Shown: positions 1-6,518, counted from the stretch's first letter. The stretch is 7,354 nt of DNA from Candidatus Microgenomatus auricola (GCA_005239655.1 SBBP01000051.1:1-7354), one strand, 5' to 3'. Notes: generated from the sequence alone by a model not told the origin. Made by a program: numbers and translations.

Positions 1-1515
1 CGGCCCTCGCGCAGGAGACAACCGCTCCTCCCGCCCAACAACAGTACTCGCAGAATCAACATCTCCGTCCTTCGGCCGTAACAACGGAAACGCCACACAC
101 TCACGAATCGGCTTATCCATCAAAAATGAAAACAACCGTTCACTCACTCCAAAACCCGATGTCGGCGGCATACCGTATTTGAGCACATCGACAAAATCAG
201 CGTCATGCATCTGCGCTTCGGTGTCACCGGCCGCGCGCATACGCGCCTGCTCCAGAAAACGTTCTTCTTGATCAAATGGATCATTCAATTCGCTGTATCC
301 ATTCCCCTGTTCACTCCCAGCAATCAACACTTGAAAACGCTCCACACGTCGTGGATCATCGGATTTTCGCTTCGCCAGTGGTGAAACTTCCACAGGATGA
401 TTGACTAAAAACGCCGGACCGACAATCGATTGACGACAATGCTTCCACAGACTATCAATCATCCGAGCGCGAGTCTCAATACGCGCTGCAATGCCAAGCG
501 CATCACACTTCTTCCTCAGCGCTTCATCTGATGCTTCGAGCACGTGAATGCCCAACTGTCTCTTCACTTCATCAACATAATCCACCTCTGGCCATACGAC
601 ATCCAAATTGATCTCATGCCCATGAATTTGAAACTGCAATGTTCCAAAGGCCTCCATAATACAGTGTTTGTACATGCGCTCAACCAACTTCATGGAATCA
701 CGGTAGTGTGCGTATGCCCAATAAAACTCCATCTGTGTGTAATCTTGCAGGTGTTCTGGGCTGATGCCTTCATTGCGGAACTGGCGACCAATTTCAAATG
801 TTTTTTCAAAACCACCCACGATCAAACGCTTCTGCCACAGTTCACCCATGGAGATGCGTAAAAACAAATCAATCCCCAATGCATTATGGTGCGTGACAAA
901 CGGTTGTGCATCCGCCCCTCCCGGAGTCGTCTCCAACACCGGCGTTTCGACTTCGATAAATCCTTCGGCAGTGAGAAACGTACGCATTGCATTCCAAAAA
1001 CGACTCTTCCGTACAAGCATTTGGCGAATCTCGGGCCTCATCATCATGTCCACAGCTCGTCGACGGTAGCGCAGCTCTTCATCCTGAATGCCGTGCCACT
1101 TGTCGGGAAGGCCGTAGACCGACTTTGTCAGCAGCGCTGCTGAATGCACCAGCAATGAACGCTCGCCACGCTTCGTCAAAAATGCAACGCCTGTTGCCTC
1201 GATGATGTCGCCAACATCAAAAAACTGCAGAGCGAAAGTGTACAGATCCACACCCGAGTCAGTCTCAGAAAATACCAACTGAATCATCCCAGTCACATCC
1301 TCGAGCTGCATGAATGCGAGCTTACCGTGTTTACGTTTGAGCCGTACACGACCGGAAAGGGTTTGCAGTGTCTGCTGATCCATGCACACATCAAACTGTT
1401 CAACAAATGTGTTCACTGTCATCGTCCGGTGAGCACAAGAAGGAAATGGATCAATGCCGCTTGTTCGTAAACGGTCAATTTTTTCTTTGCGCAACTGAGG
1501 TTCGTTTGTCGCCAT
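1..1515 (-). CDS. lysS: Lysyl-tRNA synthetase, class II, 3' end outside window
   Basis: Charges tRNA-Lys with lysine in the cytoplasm. 505 codons are visible and the frame runs open through the left edge. The N-terminal OB-fold for anticodon binding starts around residue 50 (LSGRVRLKRKHGK, 53-65, then FMQLEDVTG) and ends near 145. The class II core follows: ELRYRRRAVDM (about 148-158), motif 1 ending FIEVETP (186-192) and PGGADAQPF, motif 2 around GRQFRNEG (243-250) and YTQMEFYWAYA, then HPVEVSPLAKR and GYSELNDPFDQ, and motif 3 PPTSGFGVSER (451-460 region). The ATG at 1515 is the first start after an in-frame TGA at 1536-1534, with no alternative start between. No Shine-Dalgarno is visible. 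Two oddities: motif 3 has GFGVSER where most bacterial LysRS have GLGIGIDR (one residue shorter, D replaced by E), and at least 24 residues follow LLRPK where E. coli LysRS has already ended. The lineage is divergent, but lysine specificity is well supported. Confidence 0.94.
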   Translation of the reverse strand, partial: MATNEPQLRKEKIDRLRTSGIDPFPSCAHRTMTVNTFVEQFDVCMDQQTLQTLSGRVRLKRKHGKLAFMQLEDVTGMIQLVFSETDSGVDLYTFALQFFDVGDIIEATGVAFLTKRGERSLLVHSAALLTKSVYGLPDKWHGIQDEELRYRRRAVDMMMRPEIRQMLVRKSRFWNAMRTFLTAEGFIEVETPVLETTPGGADAQPFVTHHNALGIDLFLRISMGELWQKRLIVGGFEKTFEIGRQFRNEGISPEHLQDYTQMEFYWAYAHYRDSMKLVERMYKHCIMEAFGTLQFQIHGHEINLDVVWPEVDYVDEVKRQLGIHVLEASDEALRKKCDALGIAARIETRARMIDSLWKHCRQSIVGPAFLVNHPVEVSPLAKRKSDDPRRVERFQVLIAGSEQGNGYSELNDPFDQEERFLEQARMRAAGDTEAQMHDADFVDVLKYGMPPTSGFGVSERLFSFLMDKPIRECVAFPLLRPKDGDVDSASTVVGREERLSPARGP

Positions 1516-1523
1516 AGTTCTAC

Positions 1524-1543
1524 AACCCGACCGTCATCGGGTT
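1524..1543 (-). promoter_or_regulatory. Hairpin between greA and lysS, adjacent to lysS start
   Basis: A perfect 7-bp stem AACCCGA / TCGGGTT with a 6-nt loop (TGACGG in the minus-strand RNA) lies in the 44-nt spacer. Its 3' foot is 8 nt from the lysS ATG, so the structure covers the place where a ribosome-binding site would sit. No U-run follows, so it is not an intrinsic terminator. It may modulate lysS translation or stabilise processed mRNA. The inverted repeat is certain; its role is inferred. Confidence 0.5.
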
Positions 1544-1559
1544 CATGATGCAATCATCG

Positions 1560-2027
1560 TTACTTGATAGAGAGTATTTCGAACGTCAGATCACCGTTTG
1601 GTGTATGCACGGTCACCGTATCTCCAACCTGCCGATCGAGAAATGCCTTGCCCATTGGTGATTCATTCGAAATGCGATGTTCAATCGGATCTGCCTCAGA
1701 AGAACCGACAATGGTGTATTCGACGGACTCGCCAGACACGCTCTGCACACTGATCGTAGAACCGATTTGCACGGTGCCCGTATTTTTCTTGTACGTAATC
1801 ACTTCACAGTTTTTCAACATCTGCTCAAGTACAAGAATACGACTCTCAATAAATCCTTGTTCTTCTTTTGCTTCGATATACTCAGCGTTTTCTGAAAGGT
1901 CACCGAGCTCTTTTGCATCATGAATGCGTTCGGCGATTTCTTTGCGTTTTACAGTCTTCAGTTGCTCCAATTCATCTTGAATTTTTTTCAACCCTTCCGC
2001 GGTGACAAAGAGTTTTTTGGTCTGCAT
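1560..2027 (-). CDS. greA: Transcription elongation factor GreA
   Basis: Binds the secondary channel of RNA polymerase and stimulates cleavage of backtracked transcripts. The 155 residues match the usual GreA length of about 155-160. The N-terminal antiparallel coiled coil (about 8-75) carries at its tip the signature LGDLSENAEY (41-50), with the two acidic catalytic residues D43 and E46, followed by AKEEQGFIESRI (53-64). The C-terminal FKBP-like domain (about 83-155) has IGSTISV (88-94), ISNESPMGKAFLDRQVGD (119-136) and the closing VHTPNGDLTFEILSIK. The ATG at 2027 gives the normal N-terminus (MQTKKLFVT-x-EG). No Shine-Dalgarno precedes it; the leader ends TTTTGTTATG, the same ten bases as at mreB. 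It is first gene of a greA-lysS unit driven by the promoter at 2061-2089, 44 nt ahead of lysS. The acidic tip argues for GreA itself over a non-cleaving Gfh paralogue. Confidence 0.97.
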   Translation of the reverse strand: MQTKKLFVTAEGLKKIQDELEQLKTVKRKEIAERIHDAKELGDLSENAEYIEAKEEQGFIESRILVLEQMLKNCEVITYKKNTGTVQIGSTISVQSVSGESVEYTIVGSSEADPIEHRISNESPMGKAFLDRQVGDTVTVHTPNGDLTFEILSIK

Positions 2028-2050
2028 AACAAAATAGCAAATCGAATCAG

Positions 2051-2060
2051 ATAGTACTAT
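2051..2060 (-). repeat. 10-bp perfect palindrome at the predicted greA transcription start
   Basis: ATAGTACTAT is self-complementary, abuts the -10 box and spans the predicted +1. Combined with the -10 it also forms TAGTA-TATAG-TACTA. It could be an operator or only the AT-rich melting region; nothing here distinguishes them. Confidence 0.35.
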
Positions 2061-2089
2061 ATACTACGTATTTCATCATTCGATGTCAA
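2061..2089 (-). promoter_or_regulatory. Sigma70-type promoter for greA-lysS
   Basis: On the minus strand a perfect -35 TTGACA (2089-2084), a 17-bp spacer and a -10 TAGTAT (2066-2061; 4 of 6 matches) lie in the gap between the mrdA stop and greA. A T6 run (2098-2093) just upstream of the -35 could act as a proximal UP-like element. The predicted start is near 2054, giving a leader of about 27 nt. Architecture matches the mreB promoter exactly in -35 and spacer length. By eye only. Confidence 0.78.
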
Positions 2090-2111
2090 GCCAAAAAACC
2101 TCACACACAGA

Positions 2112-4034
2112 CTATCGAGTTGATTCTGAAAAATAGAACTCCAACGCCTGTTTGGCAATCGGCAAAGCAGCATCATTCCCTTGCCCAGCCTCTTCAACCA
2201 ATACGGTGATCGCAATTTCTGGTGTTTCGTATGGAGCAAAGGCGGTAAACCAGGAGTGCGTTTTTTCACCCGAACCAAACTGTGCGGTTCCGGTTTTTCC
2301 TGCAGCCGAAACAGGTAACGAAAGAAGTGAACGAGCACTTCCTGTTCGTACCGCCTCACGCATTCCGCTACGCACTGTTTGCATCGCTAACGGACTGACG
2401 ATGTCGGTACCCTTCACGATCGGCTCAGGCGATGCAACAACATCACCAGAGGCATTGGTGATGGCTTCAACGACAGTCGGCTGATAGAGCGTACCGCCAT
2501 TCGCAAAAGCGACGGTATAGGCATTCACCTGAAGTGGTGTAACAAGAATATCACCCTGACCAATTGCCAAATGATAGGTGTCCCCAAGATACCACGGTTC
2601 ATTTTTATATTCTTCCTTCCACACTCGTGACGGTAAAAATCCTCCCTCCTCTCCAGGGAGATCAATACCGGTAGCAGACCCTAAGCCAAATTGACGTGCA
2701 TAGTCAGTGATGCGTTCGACCCCTAATCCGCTTGTTGTTTCATTGTCTCCACCGCCGGCTAAATAGAAAAACGTATTCACAGATTCGGCGAGAGCCTGAA
2801 TGACATTCACGACTCCGTGGCCTCCTGGTTTCCAATCCGGAAATGAAAACCCACCATCAATTGTAATGCCGCCCGTACTCACTACCGTCGTCTGCGGTGT
2901 GACCACCCCTTCTTCAAGGGCTGCAGCGGCAACAATGGGCTTAAAAGTTGACCCAGACGGATACATCCCGCTCACTGCTCGATGGAACAGAGGCTGTCGG
3001 GTGTCATTCAGCAACTGTTCGTAGTCAGCAGCCACACTTCCTCCAGCAAAGATGTTACTGTCAAATGAAGGATACGTTACAAGAGCGCGTATTTTCCCGT
3101 TCCGCGGGTCGCTCACAATTGCGGCGGCTCCTGGAAGCTGTCGTTCTTCGACCACGCTTTTCAGCGATTCATAGAGGTGCTCTTGGAGTTGCCGATCAAT
3201 CGACAACTGAATATTCTGACCGGCGAGCGGTGCGACGTCTGCAATCACTGCCTTCTCTTCACCACGAAAATCGACTTCACTATTGCGATACCCGGGGATG
3301 CCGTGCAATATCGACTCGTACGATTTTTCCACTCCTGTCTTTCCAACACTCTCACTAAGTTGATATCCGTCATCCGAAAGGGTCGCGTACTCTTCCTCCG
3401 TCATCTTGCCAGTATACCCAACGAGATGCCCAAACGCCTCTCCAACCAAATACTGTCGGTCGTAAAATGTTTCTACCATCAAGCCAGAAACGTCGCGGAC
3501 TTGAATCATCAAGCGCAACGCTTCGTCGTATGGAATGTGCGAACGCACGGTGATCGCCTGTCCAGAGCTCAGCGAACGACGAAATGCTTCAAGGAGATCA
3601 TCATGGGTCATGCCCACAATTGGTTCCATTTTCGTCCACAGTTGATCGTACCCTTCGGCAGATTGATGTGGGATGTCACGGGCATTCAACACCAACCGAA
3701 AATCTGGAATATTCTTGACAAGCAAATCGCCATCCGAATCGTAAAGGACACCGCGCAGCGCTGGCGTCATGACTGTACGAATACGGTTGCCTTCTGCTTG
3801 CGACAGCAGTTGATCCCCATGCCACAACTGCAAAAACCCCGCACGGCCAAGCAGAACAAGACCGAGCACAAGCGAAACAATGAATACAAGCCGCATGGGG
3901 TACTGCTCCGCAAGTCCAACTAAGCGCGCGTGCGTGTGTCCAAACGGCACCTCATCAATCGACGGCTGTAGGCGACGAATCGCCAACCCACGCTGGAGAC
4001 GCTTTGCGTAGAGTGCAAATGGATCTCGACTCAT
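2112..4034 (-). CDS. mrdA: Penicillin-binding protein 2 (elongasome D,D-transpeptidase)
   Basis: Class B PBP that cross-links peptidoglycan during elongation and pairs with RodA. The 640 residues comprise a cytoplasmic N-terminus of about 47 residues (long for PBP2), one membrane anchor (about 48-68), the pedestal/dimerisation domain starting at RGVLYDSDGDLL (94-105), and the C-terminal transpeptidase. All three catalytic motifs are intact: S362-T-F-K365 in YPSGSTFKP, S418-V-N420 in AESVNTFFYLA, and K580-T-G582 in AAGKTGTAQ. The hydrophobic substrate pocket region GIDLPGEEGG (456-465) and AIGQGDILVTPLQ (490-502) are also typical. I chose the ATG at 4034 because it forms an ATGA overlap with the mreD stop and begins MSRDPF; an in-frame ATG at 4145 would add 37 residues lying wholly inside mreD. 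No Shine-Dalgarno is visible, implying coupling to mreD. rodA, often next to mrdA, does not follow; greA does, behind its own promoter. Confidence 0.96.
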   Translation of the reverse strand: MSRDPFALYAKRLQRGLAIRRLQPSIDEVPFGHTHARLVGLAEQYPMRLVFIVSLVLGLVLLGRAGFLQLWHGDQLLSQAEGNRIRTVMTPALRGVLYDSDGDLLVKNIPDFRLVLNARDIPHQSAEGYDQLWTKMEPIVGMTHDDLLEAFRRSLSSGQAITVRSHIPYDEALRLMIQVRDVSGLMVETFYDRQYLVGEAFGHLVGYTGKMTEEEYATLSDDGYQLSESVGKTGVEKSYESILHGIPGYRNSEVDFRGEEKAVIADVAPLAGQNIQLSIDRQLQEHLYESLKSVVEERQLPGAAAIVSDPRNGKIRALVTYPSFDSNIFAGGSVAADYEQLLNDTRQPLFHRAVSGMYPSGSTFKPIVAAAALEEGVVTPQTTVVSTGGITIDGGFSFPDWKPGGHGVVNVIQALAESVNTFFYLAGGGDNETTSGLGVERITDYARQFGLGSATGIDLPGEEGGFLPSRVWKEEYKNEPWYLGDTYHLAIGQGDILVTPLQVNAYTVAFANGGTLYQPTVVEAITNASGDVVASPEPIVKGTDIVSPLAMQTVRSGMREAVRTGSARSLLSLPVSAAGKTGTAQFGSGEKTHSWFTAFAPYETPEIAITVLVEEAGQGNDAALPIAKQALEFYFSESTR

Positions 4035-4558
4035 AGTGTTGAGTGGACAAAACGATGTCGGAACAACACCGTGCTGGCATACACCACAGACACTAAGCCC
4101 GCATGGATCACGGCCTGTAACAGGCCAATACGAAGGAGATGCCACACGGCGACATTCAGATCTGGGCTCACAGCCCCAATGGTTTGTACAACGCGGATGA
4201 ACAACAGAATAAGTAGATGGTACACGGCGGTCGCCACAATCGTATGGACAACGACAGTATGAATTGCGCGATCTTTCAAAATCATCTCTTGCGAAAAGCT
4301 CACAAAGGATAGACTCAGCAACAGTGCACTGGTCATCACACCAAACGGCAAAGCGGAGTGGAGATCGATGATAACTCCACCAATACCTCCAAGCAGGAGT
4401 GCGCGTTCAGGGAATCCGAACAGCAACAAAATCACAGAAAAAAACAGAATCGGATGTACGATCCACGACAATGGAAGTGAAAACCATAGAGACACGGTGA
4501 TGCTACTGAAGAGGAGTACACCGCACACCCAAGCCAACTCCTGTATCACACGTTTCAT
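4031..4558 (-). CDS. mreD: Rod shape-determining protein MreD
   Basis: Small polytopic inner-membrane protein of the elongasome that works with MreC and PBP2. The 175 residues (usual length about 160-180) are strongly hydrophobic, with roughly five to six membrane segments (about 11-29, 33-50, 54-65, 72-90, 103-124, 140-165). GGIGGVIIDLHSALPFGV (57-74) matches the conserved MreD pattern around G-x-x-x-D-x-x-S-x-x-P-F-G. MreD is poorly conserved, so position between mreC and mrdA carries much of the weight. Its ATG overlaps the mreC TGA (4558-4555 ATGA) and its own TGA overlaps the mrdA ATG (4034-4031 ATGA). No Shine-Dalgarno precedes it, so translation probably depends on coupling to mreC. 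Confidence 0.9.
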   Translation of the reverse strand: MKRVIQELAWVCGVLLFSSITVSLWFSLPLSWIVHPILFFSVILLLFGFPERALLLGGIGGVIIDLHSALPFGVMTSALLLSLSFVSFSQEMILKDRAIHTVVVHTIVATAVYHLLILLFIRVVQTIGAVSPDLNVAVWHLLRIGLLQAVIHAGLVSVVYASTVLFRHRFVHSTL

Positions 4559-5373
4559 GGGAGTACGACAGAAACAATAAAAATATCCGAGGGCGAAAAC
4601 AGTGGGGTCAATGACGCTTGTTGAAAGAGTGACCCTTGTGTATTTAGAATTTCCTTCACCTGCCCAATCACTAATCCCAGCGGCACAAGTGGGTCAGCGC
4701 CATTCGTCACCACAATATCACCGACAGAAATGACATCAAGTTGTGGAATGAATTCCATAAACAGCGAAATATTATGCTCCCCGCGGACAACTCCTGGACT
4801 CTGCGCAAGATTCTGTAGGCGCGCATTCAATCGAGAGTCATAACTCGTCGTCAGCAAGACCTCGGCAGCGTGATCACTCGCGGCCTGGATCGTACCAACC
4901 ACAATACCGTTATCAACAATCACCGGCATACCCTCGGCAATTCCATCTGCTCGACCGCGATTGATCATGAGTGATTGTGACAGTTGCTCTGTTGATCGAC
5001 TGGTCACGCGAGCCGTCACTGCCGTGAGCGAACGCTCCTGCAAAAACTGCACTTGCTTTTCGAGCAGCTGTGCCTCGTCAACAACAGTCTGCAAATGGGC
5101 AATGGTCACTGTTGACTCCTGTTGTTTCTTCTCCAGTTCTTCAATGCGCTGAATCAACTCTTCTGTTGAACGTGTATTCAAATCCTGCCGACGTTGTGAT
5201 GTGAGGCCCTGGCTTGCACGGTATAACTGCGTCTGCAACGGTTGGATGATGCGCAGAATCATATTTTCGACCGGGGCACCAATACCGGTATAATGCACAA
5301 GAAGAATCCCAACACCAACCGCTATCGCGATGACTCCGATGCGTCGTTTGCGTTGTCCACGTGGATATCCCAT
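4555..5373 (-). CDS. mreC: Rod shape-determining protein MreC
   Basis: Bitopic membrane protein of the elongasome; its extracytoplasmic beta domain is known to bind PBP2 and switch it to an active form. The 272 residues show a basic cytoplasmic N-terminus (RGQRKRR), one membrane segment (about 12-29), a coiled coil rich in E, L, Q and K (about 65-115) that mediates dimerisation in the family, and the beta-rich core (about 118-270). Family signatures include SLMINRGRADGIAEGMPVI (134-152) followed by GIVVGTI, and VVTNGADPLVPLGLVIGQV (221-239). The protein ends immediately after the last beta strand (FIVSVVLP), with no C-terminal tail. The ATG at 5373 is backed by an AGAGG ribosome site. The TGA stop overlaps the mreD ATG by four bases (ATGA). 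Secure from motifs and context. Confidence 0.95.
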   Translation of the reverse strand: MGYPRGQRKRRIGVIAIAVGVGILLVHYTGIGAPVENMILRIIQPLQTQLYRASQGLTSQRRQDLNTRSTEELIQRIEELEKKQQESTVTIAHLQTVVDEAQLLEKQVQFLQERSLTAVTARVTSRSTEQLSQSLMINRGRADGIAEGMPVIVDNGIVVGTIQAASDHAAEVLLTTSYDSRLNARLQNLAQSPGVVRGEHNISLFMEFIPQLDVISVGDIVVTNGADPLVPLGLVIGQVKEILNTQGSLFQQASLTPLFSPSDIFIVSVVLP

Positions 5374-5377
5374 GGAG

Positions 5378-5385
5378 CACCCTCT
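5378..5385 (-). promoter_or_regulatory. Shine-Dalgarno of mreC
   Basis: AGAGGGTG on the minus strand lies directly downstream of the mreB TAA stop, with the AGAGG core 7 nt from the mreC ATG (5373). It is the only clear anti-16S-complementary site ahead of any gene in this window and supports the chosen mreC start. Confidence 0.7.
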
Positions 5386-6432
5386 TTAGAGCAAATCCGT
5401 CTGCTGGGTCACAAACAACTCCTTTGATGACTCAATATCTTCCAAGACAATACCCGTTCCGCGCACAACAGCCGTCAGCGGGTCATCAATGATTCTCACC
5501 GGGATCGATATTTCCTCAGAAATTTTCTTATCGAGTCCGCGCAGCAGAGCAGTCCCGCCGGAGAGTGCAATCCCCCGTTCATAGATATCCGCAACGAGTT
5601 CAGGTGGTGTATTTTCAATGACCAGTTTCACATTATCAACCATTGCACTCATCGATCGAGACATCGCCTGCCGCAAATGATGACTATTGATCATGATCTC
5701 ACGGGGCAAGCCGGAGATCAGGTCCCGCCCACGAATCGATGCTTCGATCACCTCATCTTTTTCATGAACAGAGCCAATCGAGATCTTCGCTTCTTCTGCT
5801 GTTTTCTCACCGAGAAGGATATTAAAATGGTCACGAATATAGTTGATGATATTCTTGTTGAGATCATCACCACCCAAGCGAATCGACCGCCAAGAGACAA
5901 TCCCGCCAAGTGAAATCACAGCGATCGACGTTGTTCCTCCACCGATATCCACCACCATGTTTCCCGTTGAATCTTGAATGGGAATGCGCGCACCAATAGC
6001 GGCCGCCATCGGTTCAGCAATCAAATGCACTTCTCGAGCGCCCGCACTGATCACGGCATCCTCAACAGCCTTACGCTCTACCTCAGTCACATCCAATGGA
6101 ATCGCGATGACCACGCGCGGCCGCGGCAAAATGGAAAACGTTTCACGATGCACTTTGTCAATAAAGTACTTGAGCATTTTTTCTGCAACTTCAAAATCTG
6201 AAACCACGCCATTCACCAACGGTTGAGCAGCAACAATATGCGGAGGTGTTTTGCCCAGCATAAACTTCGCTTCATGACCAACCGCAATGATATGATCATG
6301 GCGAGTGTTGATGGCGACAACAGATGGCTCGTTAATGACAATGCCTTTATCTTTCACATACACCAAGGTATTACTGGTGCCAATATCAATCCCAAGGTCT
6401 TTGGAAAATGGTGCGAAAAGTGATTTGAACAT
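5386..6432 (-). CDS. mreB: Rod shape-determining protein MreB
   Basis: Bacterial actin homologue that forms membrane-bound antiparallel filaments on the cytoplasmic face and directs the cell-wall elongation complex. The 348-residue length is normal. Actin-fold signatures appear in order: phosphate-1 loop GIDIGTSNT (14-22), INEPSVVA (33-40), LIAEPMAAAIG (137-147) with catalytic Glu140, phosphate-2 loop DIGGGTTS (162-169), RLGGDD (185-190), and the adenosine-site motif LSGGTALLRGLD (290-301). The N-terminal MFKSLFAPFSK looks like the amphipathic membrane-targeting helix known from Gram-negative MreBs. The ATG at 6432 is the only plausible start, because an in-frame TAG lies five codons upstream (after it only AAA, AAC, TCT, TTT, GTT). 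No Shine-Dalgarno precedes it; the leader is U-rich and ends TTTTGTTATG. It is the first gene of the mre operon, 12 nt ahead of mreC. In the adenosine motif the usual GGGA is GGTA. Identification is very secure. Confidence 0.98.
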   Translation of the reverse strand: MFKSLFAPFSKDLGIDIGTSNTLVYVKDKGIVINEPSVVAINTRHDHIIAVGHEAKFMLGKTPPHIVAAQPLVNGVVSDFEVAEKMLKYFIDKVHRETFSILPRPRVVIAIPLDVTEVERKAVEDAVISAGAREVHLIAEPMAAAIGARIPIQDSTGNMVVDIGGGTTSIAVISLGGIVSWRSIRLGGDDLNKNIINYIRDHFNILLGEKTAEEAKISIGSVHEKDEVIEASIRGRDLISGLPREIMINSHHLRQAMSRSMSAMVDNVKLVIENTPPELVADIYERGIALSGGTALLRGLDKKISEEISIPVRIIDDPLTAVVRGTGIVLEDIESSKELFVTQQTDLL

Positions 6433-6449
6433 AACAAAAGAGTTTTTCT

Positions 6450-6478
6450 AGTCTACTGATCCACTGCCACGCTGTCAA
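6450..6478 (-). promoter_or_regulatory. Sigma70-type promoter for the mreBCD-mrdA operon
   Basis: On the minus strand a perfect -35 TTGACA (6478-6473) is followed by exactly 17 bp and a -10 TAGACT (6455-6450; 4 of 6 matches to TATAAT, keeping the key T, A and final T). It lies in the 86-bp gap between the rseP stop and the mreB ATG. The predicted transcription start is near 6443, leaving a leader of only about 11 nt before mreB. Predicted by eye, not measured. Confidence 0.75.
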
Positions 6479-6482
6479 TAGA

Positions 6483-6503
6483 CTGAATACTTTTCGTGTT
6501 CAG
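6483..6503 (-). other. Short imperfect inverted repeat between rseP and mreB
   Basis: CTGAA and TTCAG arms enclose a further AC/GT pair with one A/C mismatch and a GAAAA loop when read as minus-strand RNA. It sits about 15 nt after the rseP stop and just upstream of the mreB -35. No U-run follows, so it does not qualify as an intrinsic terminator; it could be a weak RNA 3'-end structure for rseP or chance. Confidence 0.25.
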
Positions 6504-6518
6504 GCTGTAGAATGAGAA

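Noticed and set aside
544..1205. Several plus-strand ORFs of 72-105 residues opposite lysS
   Set aside because: All are antisense to a well-conserved synthetase core, have no family features and overlap one another in different frames.
1524..1543. greA-lysS hairpin as a transcription terminator
   Set aside because: The stem is followed by GTAGAACTATG with no U-run, so termination is unlikely; kept as an RNA structure near the lysS start.
1564..1923. 119-residue plus-strand ORF opposite greA
   Set aside because: Fully antisense to greA with a composition explained by its complement; no supporting signals.
2090..2112. Possible intrinsic terminator after mrdA (T6 run at 2098-2093)
   Set aside because: No convincing stem precedes the T-run; the sequence before it is a GT repeat (TCTGTGTGTGAGG). 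The run is better read as an AT element upstream of the greA -35.
3177..3923. 248-residue plus-strand ORF antisense to mrdA
   Set aside because: It lies wholly opposite a conserved, intact PBP2 gene, shows no recognisable domain and has no promoter or ribosome site; it is a shadow frame.
4035..4145. Upstream in-frame ATG at 4145 giving a 677-residue PBP2
   Set aside because: The extra 37 residues lie entirely inside mreD, resemble no PBP2 N-terminus, and the ATG at 4034 forms a clean ATGA overlap with the mreD stop.
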